This document shows, piece after piece, positions 9,063 to 18,081 of a DNA stretch of 53,206 nucleotides (the stretch's first letter is position 1; each line of letters starts with the position of its first letter). Source of the DNA: Gemmatimonadota bacterium (GTDB lineage: Bacteria > 4572-55 > J002); contig RFFQ01000185.1 in the NCBI GenBank assembly GCA_003697105.1, forward strand, positions 1-53,206, written 5' to 3'. The notes beneath the pieces are model-generated. The model did not search any database. It worked only from the letters and a program-made list of their open reading frames with translations, and was not told the DNA's origin. A program made the position numbers and the translations under genes.

Positions 9063-10556
9063 ATGAACACATATGAAATCGTTGATGCGATTCGTCAGCT
9101 TACCAATCAGAAAAATGTCACCAGAGAGATCGTATTGGAGACATTACAAACTGCATTGGTTGCCGCCGCGAAAAAGAATATCAACGCTTCCAAAACGCTG
9201 GATATTGAATCCGAAGTGGATGACCGCACCGGAGAGTTGCGCGTCTATGCCTACAAACAGGTGGTCGATGAAGTGACCCGTCCGACCCACGAAATTGCAC
9301 TGGTAGATGCCTTGAAAATTGACCCGCAAGTGGAATTGGGTGATGAAGTTCAAGTTGATTTGAATTTGGCTGATTTTGGACGAAACGCCATCCAATTAGC
9401 GAAGCAAGTGCTGATTCAGCGCATCCGCGAAAGTGAACGAGACCGTATTTATGAGGAATATAAAGACCAAACGGGCGTGATTTTAACCGGTACTGTCCGG
9501 CAAATTGACCGGGGCAACATCATTGTGGCATTAGACCGCACCGAAGCCGTGATCCCCCCCAGCGAACAGATTCCCAAAGATCGATTTCATATTGGTGATA
9601 CGATTCGGGCGTTATTAATCGAGGTTGACCGTAATTCCAAAGGCGCCCAATTGACACTCTCCCGAACCGCGAATGACTTTTTGAAACGGTTGTTTGAACT
9701 GGAAGTCCCCGAAATTCAACAAAAAATTGTCGAGATTAAAGCGGTTGCTCGCGACCCCGGCGAACGTGCAAAAATCGCCGTCCGGTCTTCCGAACGACGG
9801 GTAGACCCCGTCGGCGCGTGTGTGGGAATTCGTGGCTCTCGGGTACAAGCGGTGGTGCGTGAATTGAATAACGAACGCATCGATATTGTGCCGTGGAGCG
9901 AAGACCCCGCCGTCTTTGTCAGTCGTGCGCTCGCCCCCGCCAGAATTAACCGGATTATCATTTACGAACGCGAACATCGGATGGAAATTGTCGTTGAAAA
10001 AGACCAACTCTCTTTAGCAATTGGTAAAAACGGGCAAAATGTGCGCCTCGCACACCAGTTGACCGGTTGGTCCATTGACCTCCTGACGGTCGATGAATAC
10101 GATACACAATTGGAACGGGAAGACTTACTCGAAATTTGCGATGATATTGGTGCGGATCGGGATATTATCGACCTCCTTGCCGCGGAAGGCTTCTCAACCG
10201 TACAATCCGTAGCGGGGATGTCTCTTGCTCGCTTGATCGAAATCACCAATTTACCGGAAGATATGGCAGCAGCTCTCCTTCGTGAAACGCAAGCCTTAAT
10301 TGAAGAAGACCAGCCTGAAGAAACCGGTGATACCGAAGACGAATTGATCGACGGATTTGAAGATGATGATTTTGACCTCAGTGAACCCGAAACGGATGAA
10401 CCCGAAGACGATAATCCGCCGGACGAACCGGCAGAGGAGGATTCTTCGGAAGCGAACGAGGATGAGACTGAAACCACCGTGCCGGTAGAAGAAATAGAAG
10501 AACGTGAAACCGATGCGCCCGGCTCTCCTGAACATGATGACGATGAGTCCAAATGA
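9063..10556 (+). CDS. nusA: Transcription termination/antitermination factor NusA
   Basis: A 497-residue RNA polymerase-binding factor. The N-terminal RNAP-binding domain (1-130) is followed by the S1 domain (about 135-200, GVILTGTVRQIDRGN). KH1 (GACVGIRGSRVQAVV) and KH2 (LSLAIGKNGQNVRLA) follow in order. A helix-hairpin region (about 355-415) resembles the C-terminal repeat seen in proteobacterial NusA. The last 80 residues are almost purely acidic (Glu/Asp with Pro/Ser), an extension beyond the conserved domains that probably is disordered. The stop overlaps the ylxR start (ATGA), indicating translational coupling. Confidence 0.96.
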   Translation: MNTYEIVDAIRQLTNQKNVTREIVLETLQTALVAAAKKNINASKTLDIESEVDDRTGELRVYAYKQVVDEVTRPTHEIALVDALKIDPQVELGDEVQVDLNLADFGRNAIQLAKQVLIQRIRESERDRIYEEYKDQTGVILTGTVRQIDRGNIIVALDRTEAVIPPSEQIPKDRFHIGDTIRALLIEVDRNSKGAQLTLSRTANDFLKRLFELEVPEIQQKIVEIKAVARDPGERAKIAVRSSERRVDPVGACVGIRGSRVQAVVRELNNERIDIVPWSEDPAVFVSRALAPARINRIIIYEREHRMEIVVEKDQLSLAIGKNGQNVRLAHQLTGWSIDLLTVDEYDTQLEREDLLEICDDIGADRDIIDLLAAEGFSTVQSVAGMSLARLIEITNLPEDMAAALLRETQALIEEDQPEETGDTEDELIDGFEDDDFDLSEPETDEPEDDNPPDEPAEEDSSEANEDETETTVPVEEIEERETDAPGSPEHDDDESK

Positions 10557-10855
10557 GCGGTCGATCTGAATCGCATGTGCCCATCCGGTCATGTATCTGT
10601 TGCCGCCAAAAGTTCCCAAAATCAATGCTCAACCGGTTTGTGCTGCGCGGGAATCTCATCCAACCCGACCCATCTCACCGGTTGCCCGGACGGGGGGCGT
10701 ACCTATGTAACTTTCCGGCTTGCTGGAAAAAGGCACAACAGACCGGTTTATTTCGACGGGCTTTTCGGGTCCAACCCATGATATTTGATTATAGTGAGTA
10801 TCTTCGATTTTATGAATTCCATATCCACACCACAGAAACTCCTGAATGCGATTAG
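10553..10855 (+). CDS. ylxR: YlxR-family (DUF448) RNA-binding protein
   Basis: A 100-residue member of the YlxR/DUF448 family. It has the RSCICCRQKFPKSMLNRFV segment with its Cys pair and the highly conserved PGRGAYLC motif near residue 45. Members are small nucleic-acid-binding proteins nearly always found between nusA and infB; reported roles concern RNase P and transcription. Its ATG overlaps the nusA stop by 4 bp. The C-terminal about 25 residues are not conserved, and the next gene's likely start lies inside them. Confidence 0.9.
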   Translation: MSGRSESHVPIRSCICCRQKFPKSMLNRFVLRGNLIQPDPSHRLPGRGAYLCNFPACWKKAQQTGLFRRAFRVQPMIFDYSEYLRFYEFHIHTTETPECD

Positions 10856-11129
10856 CTTGGCGAAAAAAGCCGGCAAATTGGCTGTCGGGTATCAAAACGT
10901 GGTCTATCAGATTAAAAAAAAGCGTGTCCGGTTGGTTATTCTCGCAATAGATGCTTCCGAACGGACACAACAGCGTATTTCCCAGTTACAACATCAGGTT
11001 TCATTTCCAATGATACAAGTATTCACCAAAGACGAGCTCAGTCGTGCCGTTGGTGGGGCAAATCGAACCTGTTTAGGTATCGTGGACGCCAATTTGGCGT
11101 CTCTGATTTTAAAGCTCAATAGGGGGTGA
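10812..11129 (+). CDS. ylxQ: YlxQ-like L7Ae/L30e-family RNA-binding protein
   Basis: A 105-residue L7Ae-type domain: KLLNAISLAKKAGKLAVGYQNV at the N-terminus, the LVILAIDAS strand, and GGANRTCLGIVD near the end. The family binds kink-turn RNA and sits between ylxR and infB. I place the start at the ATG at 10812 because the domain begins there; this overlaps the ylxR tail by 44 bp. An in-frame TTG at 10785 would add nine unconserved residues. No strong ribosome site is visible, so it probably relies on coupling with ylxR. infB begins 4 bp after the stop. Confidence 0.87.
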   Translation: MNSISTPQKLLNAISLAKKAGKLAVGYQNVVYQIKKKRVRLVILAIDASERTQQRISQLQHQVSFPMIQVFTKDELSRAVGGANRTCLGIVDANLASLILKLNRG

Positions 11130-11133
11130 TGGT

Positions 11134-13713
11134 TTGGCTAAGCATCGTGTCTATGAAGTAGCCCGAAGTTTTGAGATTTCCAGTAATGCACTCCTGCAGA
11201 TTCTCGCCCAGATGGGGGTATCTGTTAAAGGTCACATGAGTGTTATTTCCGAAGATGTGGTGGAGCAGGTCCGGCAGAAACTGGAAGAAGAAAGAGAAGC
11301 CGCCCGGCAACATCTGGAAAAAAAGCGGCGTCTCGCAGAAGAAGATAGTGGTGATAGCGGGGGTACAACCCGCCGCCGTCGCCGCCGTCGTCGTCGCGTT
11401 TCAACCGAAGAGAAAACGCCCAAGTCCACCGAAACGACCGTCCAAGCGGAACATGTCGAGACGGATACGCAATCACCGCCAGCACAACCGGTAGAAATCG
11501 AAAAACCGGTGTCCGCAGACGAAACCGCGCCGGCAGAAGAACCGGTACCGGTACCCGCCTCCGAACCGGTAGTTTCTGCACCAGAGGAGACTCCCTCAGA
11601 TGTTTCGGCAGAAGCTCCCGCTGAGGAACCTGAGGAAAAACCGGAGAAAAAGAATCGCCGTCGCCGCCGCCGTCGTAAACGAAAGGATTCCGAAGGAAAA
11701 GAAGTCTCTTTGCAAGAACCGAAACCGGACGACTCCAGTACAAAAGAGACGAAAACAAAAAAAGATAAAAAAGGCAAAAAAGATAGTAAAAAAAGTGCGA
11801 AAAAAGAAAAAGAGTTAGCCGAAGTAAAGAAAATTCAGCAGCAGATCAAGCAGACTCTTGCGCAGGATACCTCTCCCAAAAAACGTAAATATCGCAAAAA
11901 GCAACAAAACGTGGAGACCGACGTTGAAGATAACGCCCCGGATGTTATCCAAGTAAGTGAATCCTTAGCCGTACTGGATTTAGCGCGATTTCTGGATACC
12001 GACGTCTATGAGTTGATCAACCTCGCCCGGAAGGAGTTGGGGCTGCGCATCACCGCAAATCAGCGCTTGGATGTTGAAACCATTGAGATGATCGCTCTGG
12101 ATTTTGGATTTGAAGTGGAACGGGTTGAGGATTTAAGCACGAAAATCCAGCATCAAGTCGATGATGCCGCTGAAGATGAAGGTAGCGAACCCCGCGCACC
12201 CATTGTGACCATCATGGGTCATGTGGACCATGGCAAAACGTCATTATTGGATTATATTCGGCGGAGCAAAATCACGGAATCAGAATCCGGGGGGATTACC
12301 CAGCATGTTGGGGCGTATGAAGTCGTGACTGAAAACGGCAGAATTACCTTTTTAGACACTCCCGGTCACGAAGCATTCACCGCCATGCGGGCACGGGGTG
12401 CCAATGTAACCGATATCGTGATTTTAGTGGTGGCGGCTGACGATGGGCTGATGCCGCAAACTATCGAAGCCATTGATCACGCCAAAGCCGCAAATGTGCC
12501 CATTATTGTTGCCGTGAACAAAATCGATTTACCGGCAGCGAACCCGGATAAAGTCCGCTCGCAATTGGCAGAACGCGGACTTATCCCCGAAGAATGGGGC
12601 GGTGACACGATCGTCGTCAATGTCTCTGCACATACCGGTGAAGGTGTCGATAAGTTGCTGGAAATGGTCTCGCTCCAAGCTGAAATCATGGAACTTAAAG
12701 CGAACCCGAACCGGGATGCCGTCGGGGTTGTTGTTGAGTCCCGTTTAGACCCCGGAAAAGGCGCCGTGGTGACGGTATTGGTGCAACAAGGGACCCTGAA
12801 AATCCGGGATAGCTTTGTCACCGGCATCTACAACGGCCGGGTGCGGGCAATGAAAGATGATCAAGGGAATGATATTAAAGAAGCCGGACCCTCAAAACCG
12901 GTCGTTATTTATGGTGGTCTCGCTGGATTACCCAATGCGGGGGATTCGCTCGTCGTAGTGCCCTCTGAAAAGAAGGCGAAGGAAATTGCCCAGCAACGGC
13001 AACAATTGAAACGTCAACAAGACCTTCAAGACCGGCAAAAATCGCGGATGAGCCTCACCGATTTTTACTCCTCACTGAAAAAAGGTGAAGTCAAAACGTT
13101 AAAAATGGTGGTTAAAGCCGATGTTAATGGGTCGGTTGAAGCCTTGAGCGATTCTTTGTTGCGCTTGACCAATGACGAAGTGGAAATTGAAATCCTTCAC
13201 AAAGGTGTTGGTGCGATCTCCGAAAATGATGTGATGCTGGCATCTGCCTCCGATGCGATTATTATCGGCTTCCACGTGGATGCGGAAAGCAACAGAGTGT
13301 TGGATTTGATCAAACGTGAGGGGTTGGATTTTCGCCGGTATGAGGTGATTTATGAGTTGATCGATGATGTTCGGGCGGCGATGGAAGGGCTGTTAGAGCC
13401 GGATATCGAAGAACGCCGTTTGGGTGTCGCAGAGGTTCGCGCGGTTTTCCGAATCTCACGCACCGGTACCATCGCCGGATGTTACGTACTGGAAGGCACC
13501 ATCCGCCGCGACCGGATGGCGCGCTTGTGGCGGGGTAATGAAGTGGTCTATGAAGGTAAAATCGACTCGCTCAAGCGATTCAAAGAAGATGTCCGCGAAG
13601 TGCAACAAGGCTATGAATGCGGGATCGGTTTGCTGGATTACAACGCCATTGAAGAGGGAGACCGCATCGAAGCTTACGAAGTGGTTGAGGTCAGTCGTAA
13701 ATTAGAGGGATAG
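11134..13713 (+). CDS. infB: Translation initiation factor IF-2
   Basis: An 859-residue GTPase that delivers initiator tRNA to the 30S subunit. It starts with TTG at 11134 behind AGGGGG; the IF2_N domain begins at residue 2. A long charged linker (about 60-270) follows, with two arginine runs (about residues 76-89 and 172-186) and alternating Pro/Glu/Ala and Lys-rich stretches. A second IF2_N-like subdomain is at about 275-330. The G domain has GHVDHGKT at 362-369, DTPGHEAF and NKIDLP, then domains II-IV end the protein. The length and linker resemble the long IF-2 form. It is co-transcribed with ylxQ upstream and ylxP 4 bp downstream. Confidence 0.96.
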   Translation: MAKHRVYEVARSFEISSNALLQILAQMGVSVKGHMSVISEDVVEQVRQKLEEEREAARQHLEKKRRLAEEDSGDSGGTTRRRRRRRRRVSTEEKTPKSTETTVQAEHVETDTQSPPAQPVEIEKPVSADETAPAEEPVPVPASEPVVSAPEETPSDVSAEAPAEEPEEKPEKKNRRRRRRRKRKDSEGKEVSLQEPKPDDSSTKETKTKKDKKGKKDSKKSAKKEKELAEVKKIQQQIKQTLAQDTSPKKRKYRKKQQNVETDVEDNAPDVIQVSESLAVLDLARFLDTDVYELINLARKELGLRITANQRLDVETIEMIALDFGFEVERVEDLSTKIQHQVDDAAEDEGSEPRAPIVTIMGHVDHGKTSLLDYIRRSKITESESGGITQHVGAYEVVTENGRITFLDTPGHEAFTAMRARGANVTDIVILVVAADDGLMPQTIEAIDHAKAANVPIIVAVNKIDLPAANPDKVRSQLAERGLIPEEWGGDTIVVNVSAHTGEGVDKLLEMVSLQAEIMELKANPNRDAVGVVVESRLDPGKGAVVTVLVQQGTLKIRDSFVTGIYNGRVRAMKDDQGNDIKEAGPSKPVVIYGGLAGLPNAGDSLVVVPSEKKAKEIAQQRQQLKRQQDLQDRQKSRMSLTDFYSSLKKGEVKTLKMVVKADVNGSVEALSDSLLRLTNDEVEIEILHKGVGAISENDVMLASASDAIIIGFHVDAESNRVLDLIKREGLDFRRYEVIYELIDDVRAAMEGLLEPDIEERRLGVAEVRAVFRISRTGTIAGCYVLEGTIRRDRMARLWRGNEVVYEGKIDSLKRFKEDVREVQQGYECGIGLLDYNAIEEGDRIEAYEVVEVSRKLEG

Positions 13714-13717
13714 TCTG

Positions 13718-13999
13718 ATGATTGTTGGCACATGTGAGATCGAATGCTTTTTGCCGGTAAGCCAATCCCTCAAGGACAAACGGCATGTTCTAAAAAGCCT
13801 GAAGACTCGCATTCGCAATAAATTTAATGTCTCTGTGAGTGAAATTGGTGAAAAAAACCTGTGGCAACGGGCGACATTAGCAATTGCGATTGTGGGGGAT
13901 GATACTCGATTTTTGCAAAAAGTGCTCAGTCAGGTATTACAGTTAGTTGAACGGGAAACCTATCTTGAAATCATTGATTCGTATATTGATATTAGCTGA
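13718..13999 (+). CDS. ylxP: YlxP-like DUF503 protein
   Basis: A 93-residue protein with the DUF503 pattern: SLKDKRHVLKSLKTRIRNKFNVSVSE, then the A-I-V-D/G segment. The family is small, has a ferredoxin-like fold and occurs in the infB-rbfA interval; its biochemical role is not established. It lies 4 bp after infB and 8 bp before rbfA. Confidence 0.88.
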   Translation: MIVGTCEIECFLPVSQSLKDKRHVLKSLKTRIRNKFNVSVSEIGEKNLWQRATLAIAIVGDDTRFLQKVLSQVLQLVERETYLEIIDSYIDIS

Positions 14000-14007
14000 G
14001 ATGTCTC

Positions 14008-14379
14008 ATGCGATCTTATAACCAAGAACGTATCAACGATCTATTGCGTGAAGCAATCGGACAAATTGTGGATCGAGATGTCAAAGACCCTCGCATCCAT
14101 TTTGTGACGATTACCCGCGTGGAAACCAGCGTGGACCGGCGTTACGCCACTATATTTTTCAGCATTTTAGGCGGTGAGGACGAACGGGATAACACCTTGA
14201 CAGGACTGAAAAATGCAACTCCCTATATCCGTACCCGGTTGGCAAATATGGTTTCGTTGCGCCGAATTCCGGAACTCCGCTTTAAGTATGATCGCAATAT
14301 CGAATATAGTGCCCATATCAGCCAATTATTAAATCAGATTAAATCGGAACGTGTGTCAGATGAGGAACGTGATGGATAA
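14008..14379 (+). CDS. rbfA: Ribosome-binding factor A
   Basis: A 123-residue 30S maturation factor with a KH-like fold. Visible are the N-terminal helix RINDLLREAIGQIV, the DPRIHFVTITRVETSVDRRYATIFFSI strand pair, and RIPELRFKYDRNIEYSAHISQLLNQI at the end, all at family positions. It overlaps the next gene by 8 bp. Cold-shock or 30S-assembly roles are known for the family; nothing unusual is visible here. Confidence 0.93.
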   Translation: MRSYNQERINDLLREAIGQIVDRDVKDPRIHFVTITRVETSVDRRYATIFFSILGGEDERDNTLTGLKNATPYIRTRLANMVSLRRIPELRFKYDRNIEYSAHISQLLNQIKSERVSDEERDG

Positions 14380-15334
14380 TCAGGCTATTGTTGAGTTGAT
14401 CCAAAATGAAGATTATTTTTTGATCACATCTCATGTAGACCCTGATGGTGATAACATCGCTTCCCAACTCGGTTTATTATCTATTTTTAAGGAGTTGGGC
14501 AAACACGCGGTGATCGTGGACCAAGATGCAACTCCCGTCGCCTACCAATTTTTACTCAATGACGATGTCATCTATCACCAATTGCCCCCTGATACACGCT
14601 ATGACTACAGTTTTGTGCTGGATGCCGCAAATTTAGACCGGGTGGGTGACTCCGTAGTGGCGCTCATCCAGCAGGGTAACGGGGTGATCAATATTGACCA
14701 CCATACCAGCAATACCCGGTTTGGTACCTACAACTGGGTGGAACCGGAAGCATGTGCCACGGCTATCGTCGTTTACAAACTGGCAAAAGCGTTGGGCGTG
14801 ACATTGACCCCCGAAATGGCGACCCGCTTATATGCCGGCATTATCACCGATACCGGTCGATTTCGATATACCAATACTACATTGGAAACATTTGAAGTCT
14901 CCGCTGATTTGGTGCGCCACGGCGCAAATCCGAGTTATGTGGCCACCCAAATTTATGATCAAGAACCCATTTCAAAATTGCGTTTATTAGTCAAGGTGCT
15001 CTCCAGCTTACAATCGGCAGCGGATGGGAAAATCCACTGGCTTCAAATCACCAAATCCTGCTATGATGAGACCGGCTCCAATGTGTATGAGAGCGAAAAC
15101 ATGATCAATTATGCTACCTCCATCAAAGGCACTAAATTAGCCATTTTGTTCCGTGAGATGGAAAATTCGGATCGAATTCGGGTAAGTTTTCGTTCCAAAG
15201 GGTTCGTCAATGTGGATAAACTGGCACAATGCTTTGGCGGGGGAGGTCATGCGGCGGCTGCCGGGGCACGGATCCCCGGTACATTGGCTGAAGTCCAACA
15301 AAAAGTATTAACTGAAGCGTGTAAATGGGTGTAA
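14372..15334 (+). CDS. DHH/DHHA1 phosphoesterase (NrnA-like oligoribonuclease / pAp phosphatase)
   Basis: A 320-residue manganese-dependent phosphoesterase. The metal-binding motifs are HVDPDGDNIAS (D23, D25), LDAANLDR, the DHH triad at residues 109-111, and TDTGRFRYTN. The C-terminal DHHA1 domain ends with GGGGHAAAAGARIPG. Family members degrade nanoRNA and/or dephosphorylate 3'-phosphoadenosine 5'-phosphate; some cleave c-di-AMP products. Position directly after rbfA is typical. The ATG at 14372 has GAGGA five bases upstream, which decides against the in-frame GTG at 14351. Function within the family is inferred. Confidence 0.9.
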   Translation: MDNQAIVELIQNEDYFLITSHVDPDGDNIASQLGLLSIFKELGKHAVIVDQDATPVAYQFLLNDDVIYHQLPPDTRYDYSFVLDAANLDRVGDSVVALIQQGNGVINIDHHTSNTRFGTYNWVEPEACATAIVVYKLAKALGVTLTPEMATRLYAGIITDTGRFRYTNTTLETFEVSADLVRHGANPSYVATQIYDQEPISKLRLLVKVLSSLQSAADGKIHWLQITKSCYDETGSNVYESENMINYATSIKGTKLAILFREMENSDRIRVSFRSKGFVNVDKLAQCFGGGGHAAAAGARIPGTLAEVQQKVLTEACKWV

Positions 15335-15338
15335 AGAC

Positions 15339-16652
15339 ATGAATCGATTAGGGTTGCTGGTTATCGGGTTATGGCTCCTGGGGGGAAGCGTTACCCCCCT
15401 CTATGCGGTACCGGTGGATCGAATTGTAGCCGTAGTGGATGATGACGTCATCTTGTTAAGTGAATTGGAACAACAGCTCGAAATTTACGCCGCCCAATTT
15501 CAAATCCCGCTCTCCGATACCCAACGGATTCAGAGCCTCCGTCAGGAATTGCTCGAAGGCATGATCAATGACAAGATTGCCGTACGGGTTGCCCGCGAAG
15601 ATGAAGACATATCGGTTAGTGCCACTGAAATTGAAGATGCCCTAGAATCCGCTCTGGCAGATATTAAAAGTCGATTCACCTCGGAGGAGGATTTTGAACT
15701 GGCTCTGGCTGAGGAAGGAACCAGCCTCGACGAACTTCGGGAAAAATATCGCGTCGAAGTTGAAGATCAACTCTATAAATCCAAGCTAATCAGTACCAAA
15801 ATTCGGGCAAATGTGAAAGTTACCCAAGCCGATTTGCAAAAATTCTACGAGGAAAATAAAGATAAATTTCCAACCGAAACGCCTACGGAAGTCACAGTTG
15901 CCCATATCTTGTTTCTGATTAAACCGGCAACGGATATCATCGAACAAAAACGGCAAGAATTAAATCAAATCCGAACCCGAATTCTGAATGGAGAAGATTT
16001 TGCCACTTTAGCCGAAGAATATTCCGAAGACCCCGGTTCCCGGATGCGAGGTGGGGACTTAGGCTTTTTCTCGCGGGGTTCTATGGTCAAAGAATTTGAA
16101 GATGTTGTGTTTTCGCTTGATGCCGGTGAAATCAGCGATATTGTGGAAACCCGCTTTGGCTTGCACATCATTAAAGTGGAAGAAAAAGTAGAAAATGAAG
16201 ACCGTGTTCGGGCACGGCATATTCTCCTGCGGGTTGCTCCTACAGAATCCGATGTGGAACGAACCCGCGCCCTTGCCCAAAGTGTGCGCGATAGCCTCCT
16301 AAACGGCGCTGATTTTACCGAAATGGTACATCGCTATTCTGGTGACGCCAATACAATGGATAAAGATGGAGTGATGGGTACGTTTCCGTTGAACGAACTT
16401 GATGAGGTGTACCAAATCGCGTTGAAGGATGTAGGTGAAGGCGAGTACAGCGAAATCACCCAATCCGAGTATGGACTCCATATTTTTAAAGTCTTAGAAC
16501 GGAAAGACCCGGCTCCGGTGACGTTTGAGGATATTGCCAGCCGAATTGAACCGATGGTGCAACAACAAAAAATGGCAGAAGCCTATGATAAATGGATTCA
16601 AAAACACCGGAAAGATTACTACATTGAAAACCGGTTAGAATCATTACAATAA
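15339..16652 (+). CDS. SurA-like periplasmic peptidyl-prolyl isomerase with two parvulin domains
   Basis: A 437-residue exported chaperone/PPIase. A signal peptide ends at about residue 23 (LYA then VPVDR). A SurA_N-type chaperone domain follows (about 25-170, DRIVAVVDDDVILLSELEQQL). The first rotamase domain has VAHILFLI, GGDLGFFSRGSMVKEFED and FGLHIIKVEE. The second (VRARHILLRV, GVMGTFPLNELDEVYQIA, YGLHIFKVLER) is shorter and lacks the GDLGW-type loop, so it may be inactive. It would escort outer-membrane proteins, which supports a diderm cell. It follows the DHH gene by 4 bp. Confidence 0.9.
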   Translation: MNRLGLLVIGLWLLGGSVTPLYAVPVDRIVAVVDDDVILLSELEQQLEIYAAQFQIPLSDTQRIQSLRQELLEGMINDKIAVRVAREDEDISVSATEIEDALESALADIKSRFTSEEDFELALAEEGTSLDELREKYRVEVEDQLYKSKLISTKIRANVKVTQADLQKFYEENKDKFPTETPTEVTVAHILFLIKPATDIIEQKRQELNQIRTRILNGEDFATLAEEYSEDPGSRMRGGDLGFFSRGSMVKEFEDVVFSLDAGEISDIVETRFGLHIIKVEEKVENEDRVRARHILLRVAPTESDVERTRALAQSVRDSLLNGADFTEMVHRYSGDANTMDKDGVMGTFPLNELDEVYQIALKDVGEGEYSEITQSEYGLHIFKVLERKDPAPVTFEDIASRIEPMVQQQKMAEAYDKWIQKHRKDYYIENRLESLQ

Positions 16653-16828
16653 CTAGAATCTCAGGTTATCTACGCCTTAAACTGCTTTATTATCAAATAC
16701 CATATTGCCCCTTGAATGTTTTTTACCGGATAGACACCCCCCGGATTCTGGTATAGATGTCCCCGCAAGTTTGTGCGGTGTTGCCATCCTCCTTGCATCC
16801 ACTTAAGGTATTATTTATAAGGTAATTA

Positions 16829-16870
16829 TAAAAAAACAGACCTTCCTGAATAAGGAAGGTCTGTTTTTTT
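16829..16870. terminator. Bidirectional terminator
   Basis: A perfect 10-bp stem, CAGACCTTCC (16837-16846) with GGAAGGTCTG (16854-16863), is flanked by an A run on the left and seven T on the right. It can stop the long rightward operon ending with the SurA-like gene and leftward transcripts from the men side. Confidence 0.9.
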
Positions 16871-16937
16871 AACCGGTTGAGTTCAAATTATGACTAAAAT
16901 AACTAGAGAAGCCGTGCTTCACGGGTTGGAAGGCATA

Positions 16938-16978
16938 AAAAAAGAGCCATTGGGGCATTCCCAAAGGGATCAATGGCT
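16938..16978 (-). terminator. Minus-strand terminator downstream of menH
   Basis: On the minus strand the sequence reads AGCCATTG - loop containing TCCC/GGGA - CAATGGCT followed by CTTTTTTT. The stem arms are 16946-16953 and 16971-16978. It lies about 310 bp beyond the menH stop and is the first good leftward stop signal. Confidence 0.65.
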
Positions 16979-16984
16979 GGAAAA

Positions 16985-17119
16985 ATGGTCAATATCCTCG
17001 CCATTGCGGTTGTCTGGGCACTCAAAGTCGGCGAATGGAAACAGAAACGGGAGCCCATTAAAATCAAAAAACACGGTTGAGCTGAGATCCGTTTATTTCG
17101 ATATGGGCTTGATGAATGA
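16985..17119 (+). pseudogene. Remnant of an IS4-type transposase C-terminus
   Basis: Reading from 16985 gives MVNILAIAVVWALKVGEW, KQKREPIKIKKHG, an in-frame TGA at 17078-17080, then AEIRLFRYGLDE and a stop at 17117. The pattern ILAIA..WA.K.GEW..Q..PI.IKKHGR....LFRYGLD is the C-terminal tail of many IS4-family DDE transposases. The TGA replaces what would be the Arg codon after KKHG (CGA to TGA). Nothing of the catalytic core is visible upstream in any frame and no terminal inverted repeats were found, so this is a decayed fragment. The family assignment is from memory of the motif. Confidence 0.6.
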
Positions 17120-17289
17120 CAATCAATCATTGCCTATATACATCTGAAACCCATTGAATTCAAAAGAGTTATTACACTTTTGACGTGTACTTAGGCTATC
17201 ATTGGTGCAGAAAGACTTGTGAAAAATGAACCGCCGTATTCTTAGGAAGAAGTGCTATTTTTGTAAAGATAATTGGAATACGTCGAATT

Positions 17290-18081
17290 TTACGGAGGGG
17301 AACAAAGTGCAGCGCGCAGTATATGGAGGAACTCCGCCGGATTTTCCACATGCACATTATGCCCGCACGTTGGCACCAACCGGTGCACCGCTTGAGGGTT
17401 CCGGGTGACCATCTCTTGAGCAATGTGACTAAATTTGGAATCACGTCCCCCCGTGATAAGGACGGTTTTACCTCGATATGCCGCCCATTTTTCCCAAAGT
17501 GAGGGCTGAACGCCGGTGCCCATCTCCCGCAAAGATTTTGCCAGTAGGTGGGGCTGATTTTGTAACTTTTTTGCCCGAATCTCGTTAAACCGGGGGTGTT
17601 CTCGTAAACTGTCCCATAATGGAAGGTGGTACCATTCGGTTAAAAATTGAGTAAAATCGATGGTTTCCAACTTCTGGGCAAGATGCGCGTCGTGTGCGCG
17701 TCGTTGGTGGCGTTCTGCAGCGGTTTTTAAGCCCGGCGATGCGGACTCTAACACCAGTGTTTTTACGCGGTGAAGGTGATGAAGTGCCACGTATAGCGCC
17801 AAACGCCCGCCCATGGAGTAGCCGGCTAAATGAACGGCAGGTAAGCCTAAGGTGTCCAGCAGGTTGACCAGCAACTTGGTGCTGTTTTCCATTGTAAAGA
17901 GGTGATGATCGTCCAATGTTGTCTGACCGTGTCCCGGTAGATCGACCATCACACCGTAAAAATTATCTGCTAATTGGGTGCTGATGTCCCGCCAATCTGT
18001 CCCTCGCCCCATGAATCCGTGTAAAAAAAGGATCGCGGGGTTATTGGGGTTGCCAGTGGTGTCGTAGTAAAGGGTGCTCAT
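17290..18081 (-). CDS. menH: Alpha/beta hydrolase, probable SHCHC synthase MenH
   Basis: A 263-residue alpha/beta hydrolase. Its oxyanion segment is LHGFMGRGTDW, the nucleophile is S89 in GYSMGGRLAL, the acid lies in GGRDSKF near residue 218 and the histidine is in TCGHNVHVENP. HGFMG and GYSMGGR are characteristic of MenH, which eliminates pyruvate from SEPHCHC in menaquinone synthesis. Its ATG overlaps the menD stop (ATGA), so the two steps MenD and MenH are translationally coupled. menF, menC, menE and menB are not in the window. Confidence 0.87.
   Translation of the reverse strand: MSTLYYDTTGNPNNPAILFLHGFMGRGTDWRDISTQLADNFYGVMVDLPGHGQTTLDDHHLFTMENSTKLLVNLLDTLGLPAVHLAGYSMGGRLALYVALHHLHRVKTLVLESASPGLKTAAERHQRRAHDAHLAQKLETIDFTQFLTEWYHLPLWDSLREHPRFNEIRAKKLQNQPHLLAKSLREMGTGVQPSLWEKWAAYRGKTVLITGGRDSKFSHIAQEMVTRNPQAVHRLVPTCGHNVHVENPAEFLHILRAALCSPP

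Larger units (their letters stand above)
16653..17289. other. Intergenic region between convergent transcription units
   Basis: 637 bases with no convincing intact gene. From left to right they hold about 180 bases without recognisable features, a strong bidirectional terminator (16829-16870), a minus-strand terminator hairpin (16938-16978), a 45-codon IS4-type transposase remnant (16985-17119) and about 170 bases in which I see nothing. The overlapping open frames at 16890-17147 and 17226-17408 have no family resemblance and are rejected. Confidence 0.7.

Noticed and set aside
9962-10576. 204-codon minus-strand frame, Ser-rich
   Set aside because: It is the reverse of the acidic NusA tail: Glu/Asp codons read backwards give Ser/Phe-rich nonsense.
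11232-11777. 181-codon minus-strand frame over the IF-2 linker
   Set aside because: It is a shadow of the repetitive charged linker of infB, with poly-Arg and Ser runs on both strands.
16890-17147. 85-codon open frame starting MTKITREAV
   Set aside because: It overlaps the minus-strand terminator hairpin and the transposase remnant in another frame; it has no domain-like composition or ribosome site.
17226-17408. 60-codon plus-strand open frame
   Set aside because: It overlaps the 3' end of menH on the other strand and has no recognisable features.
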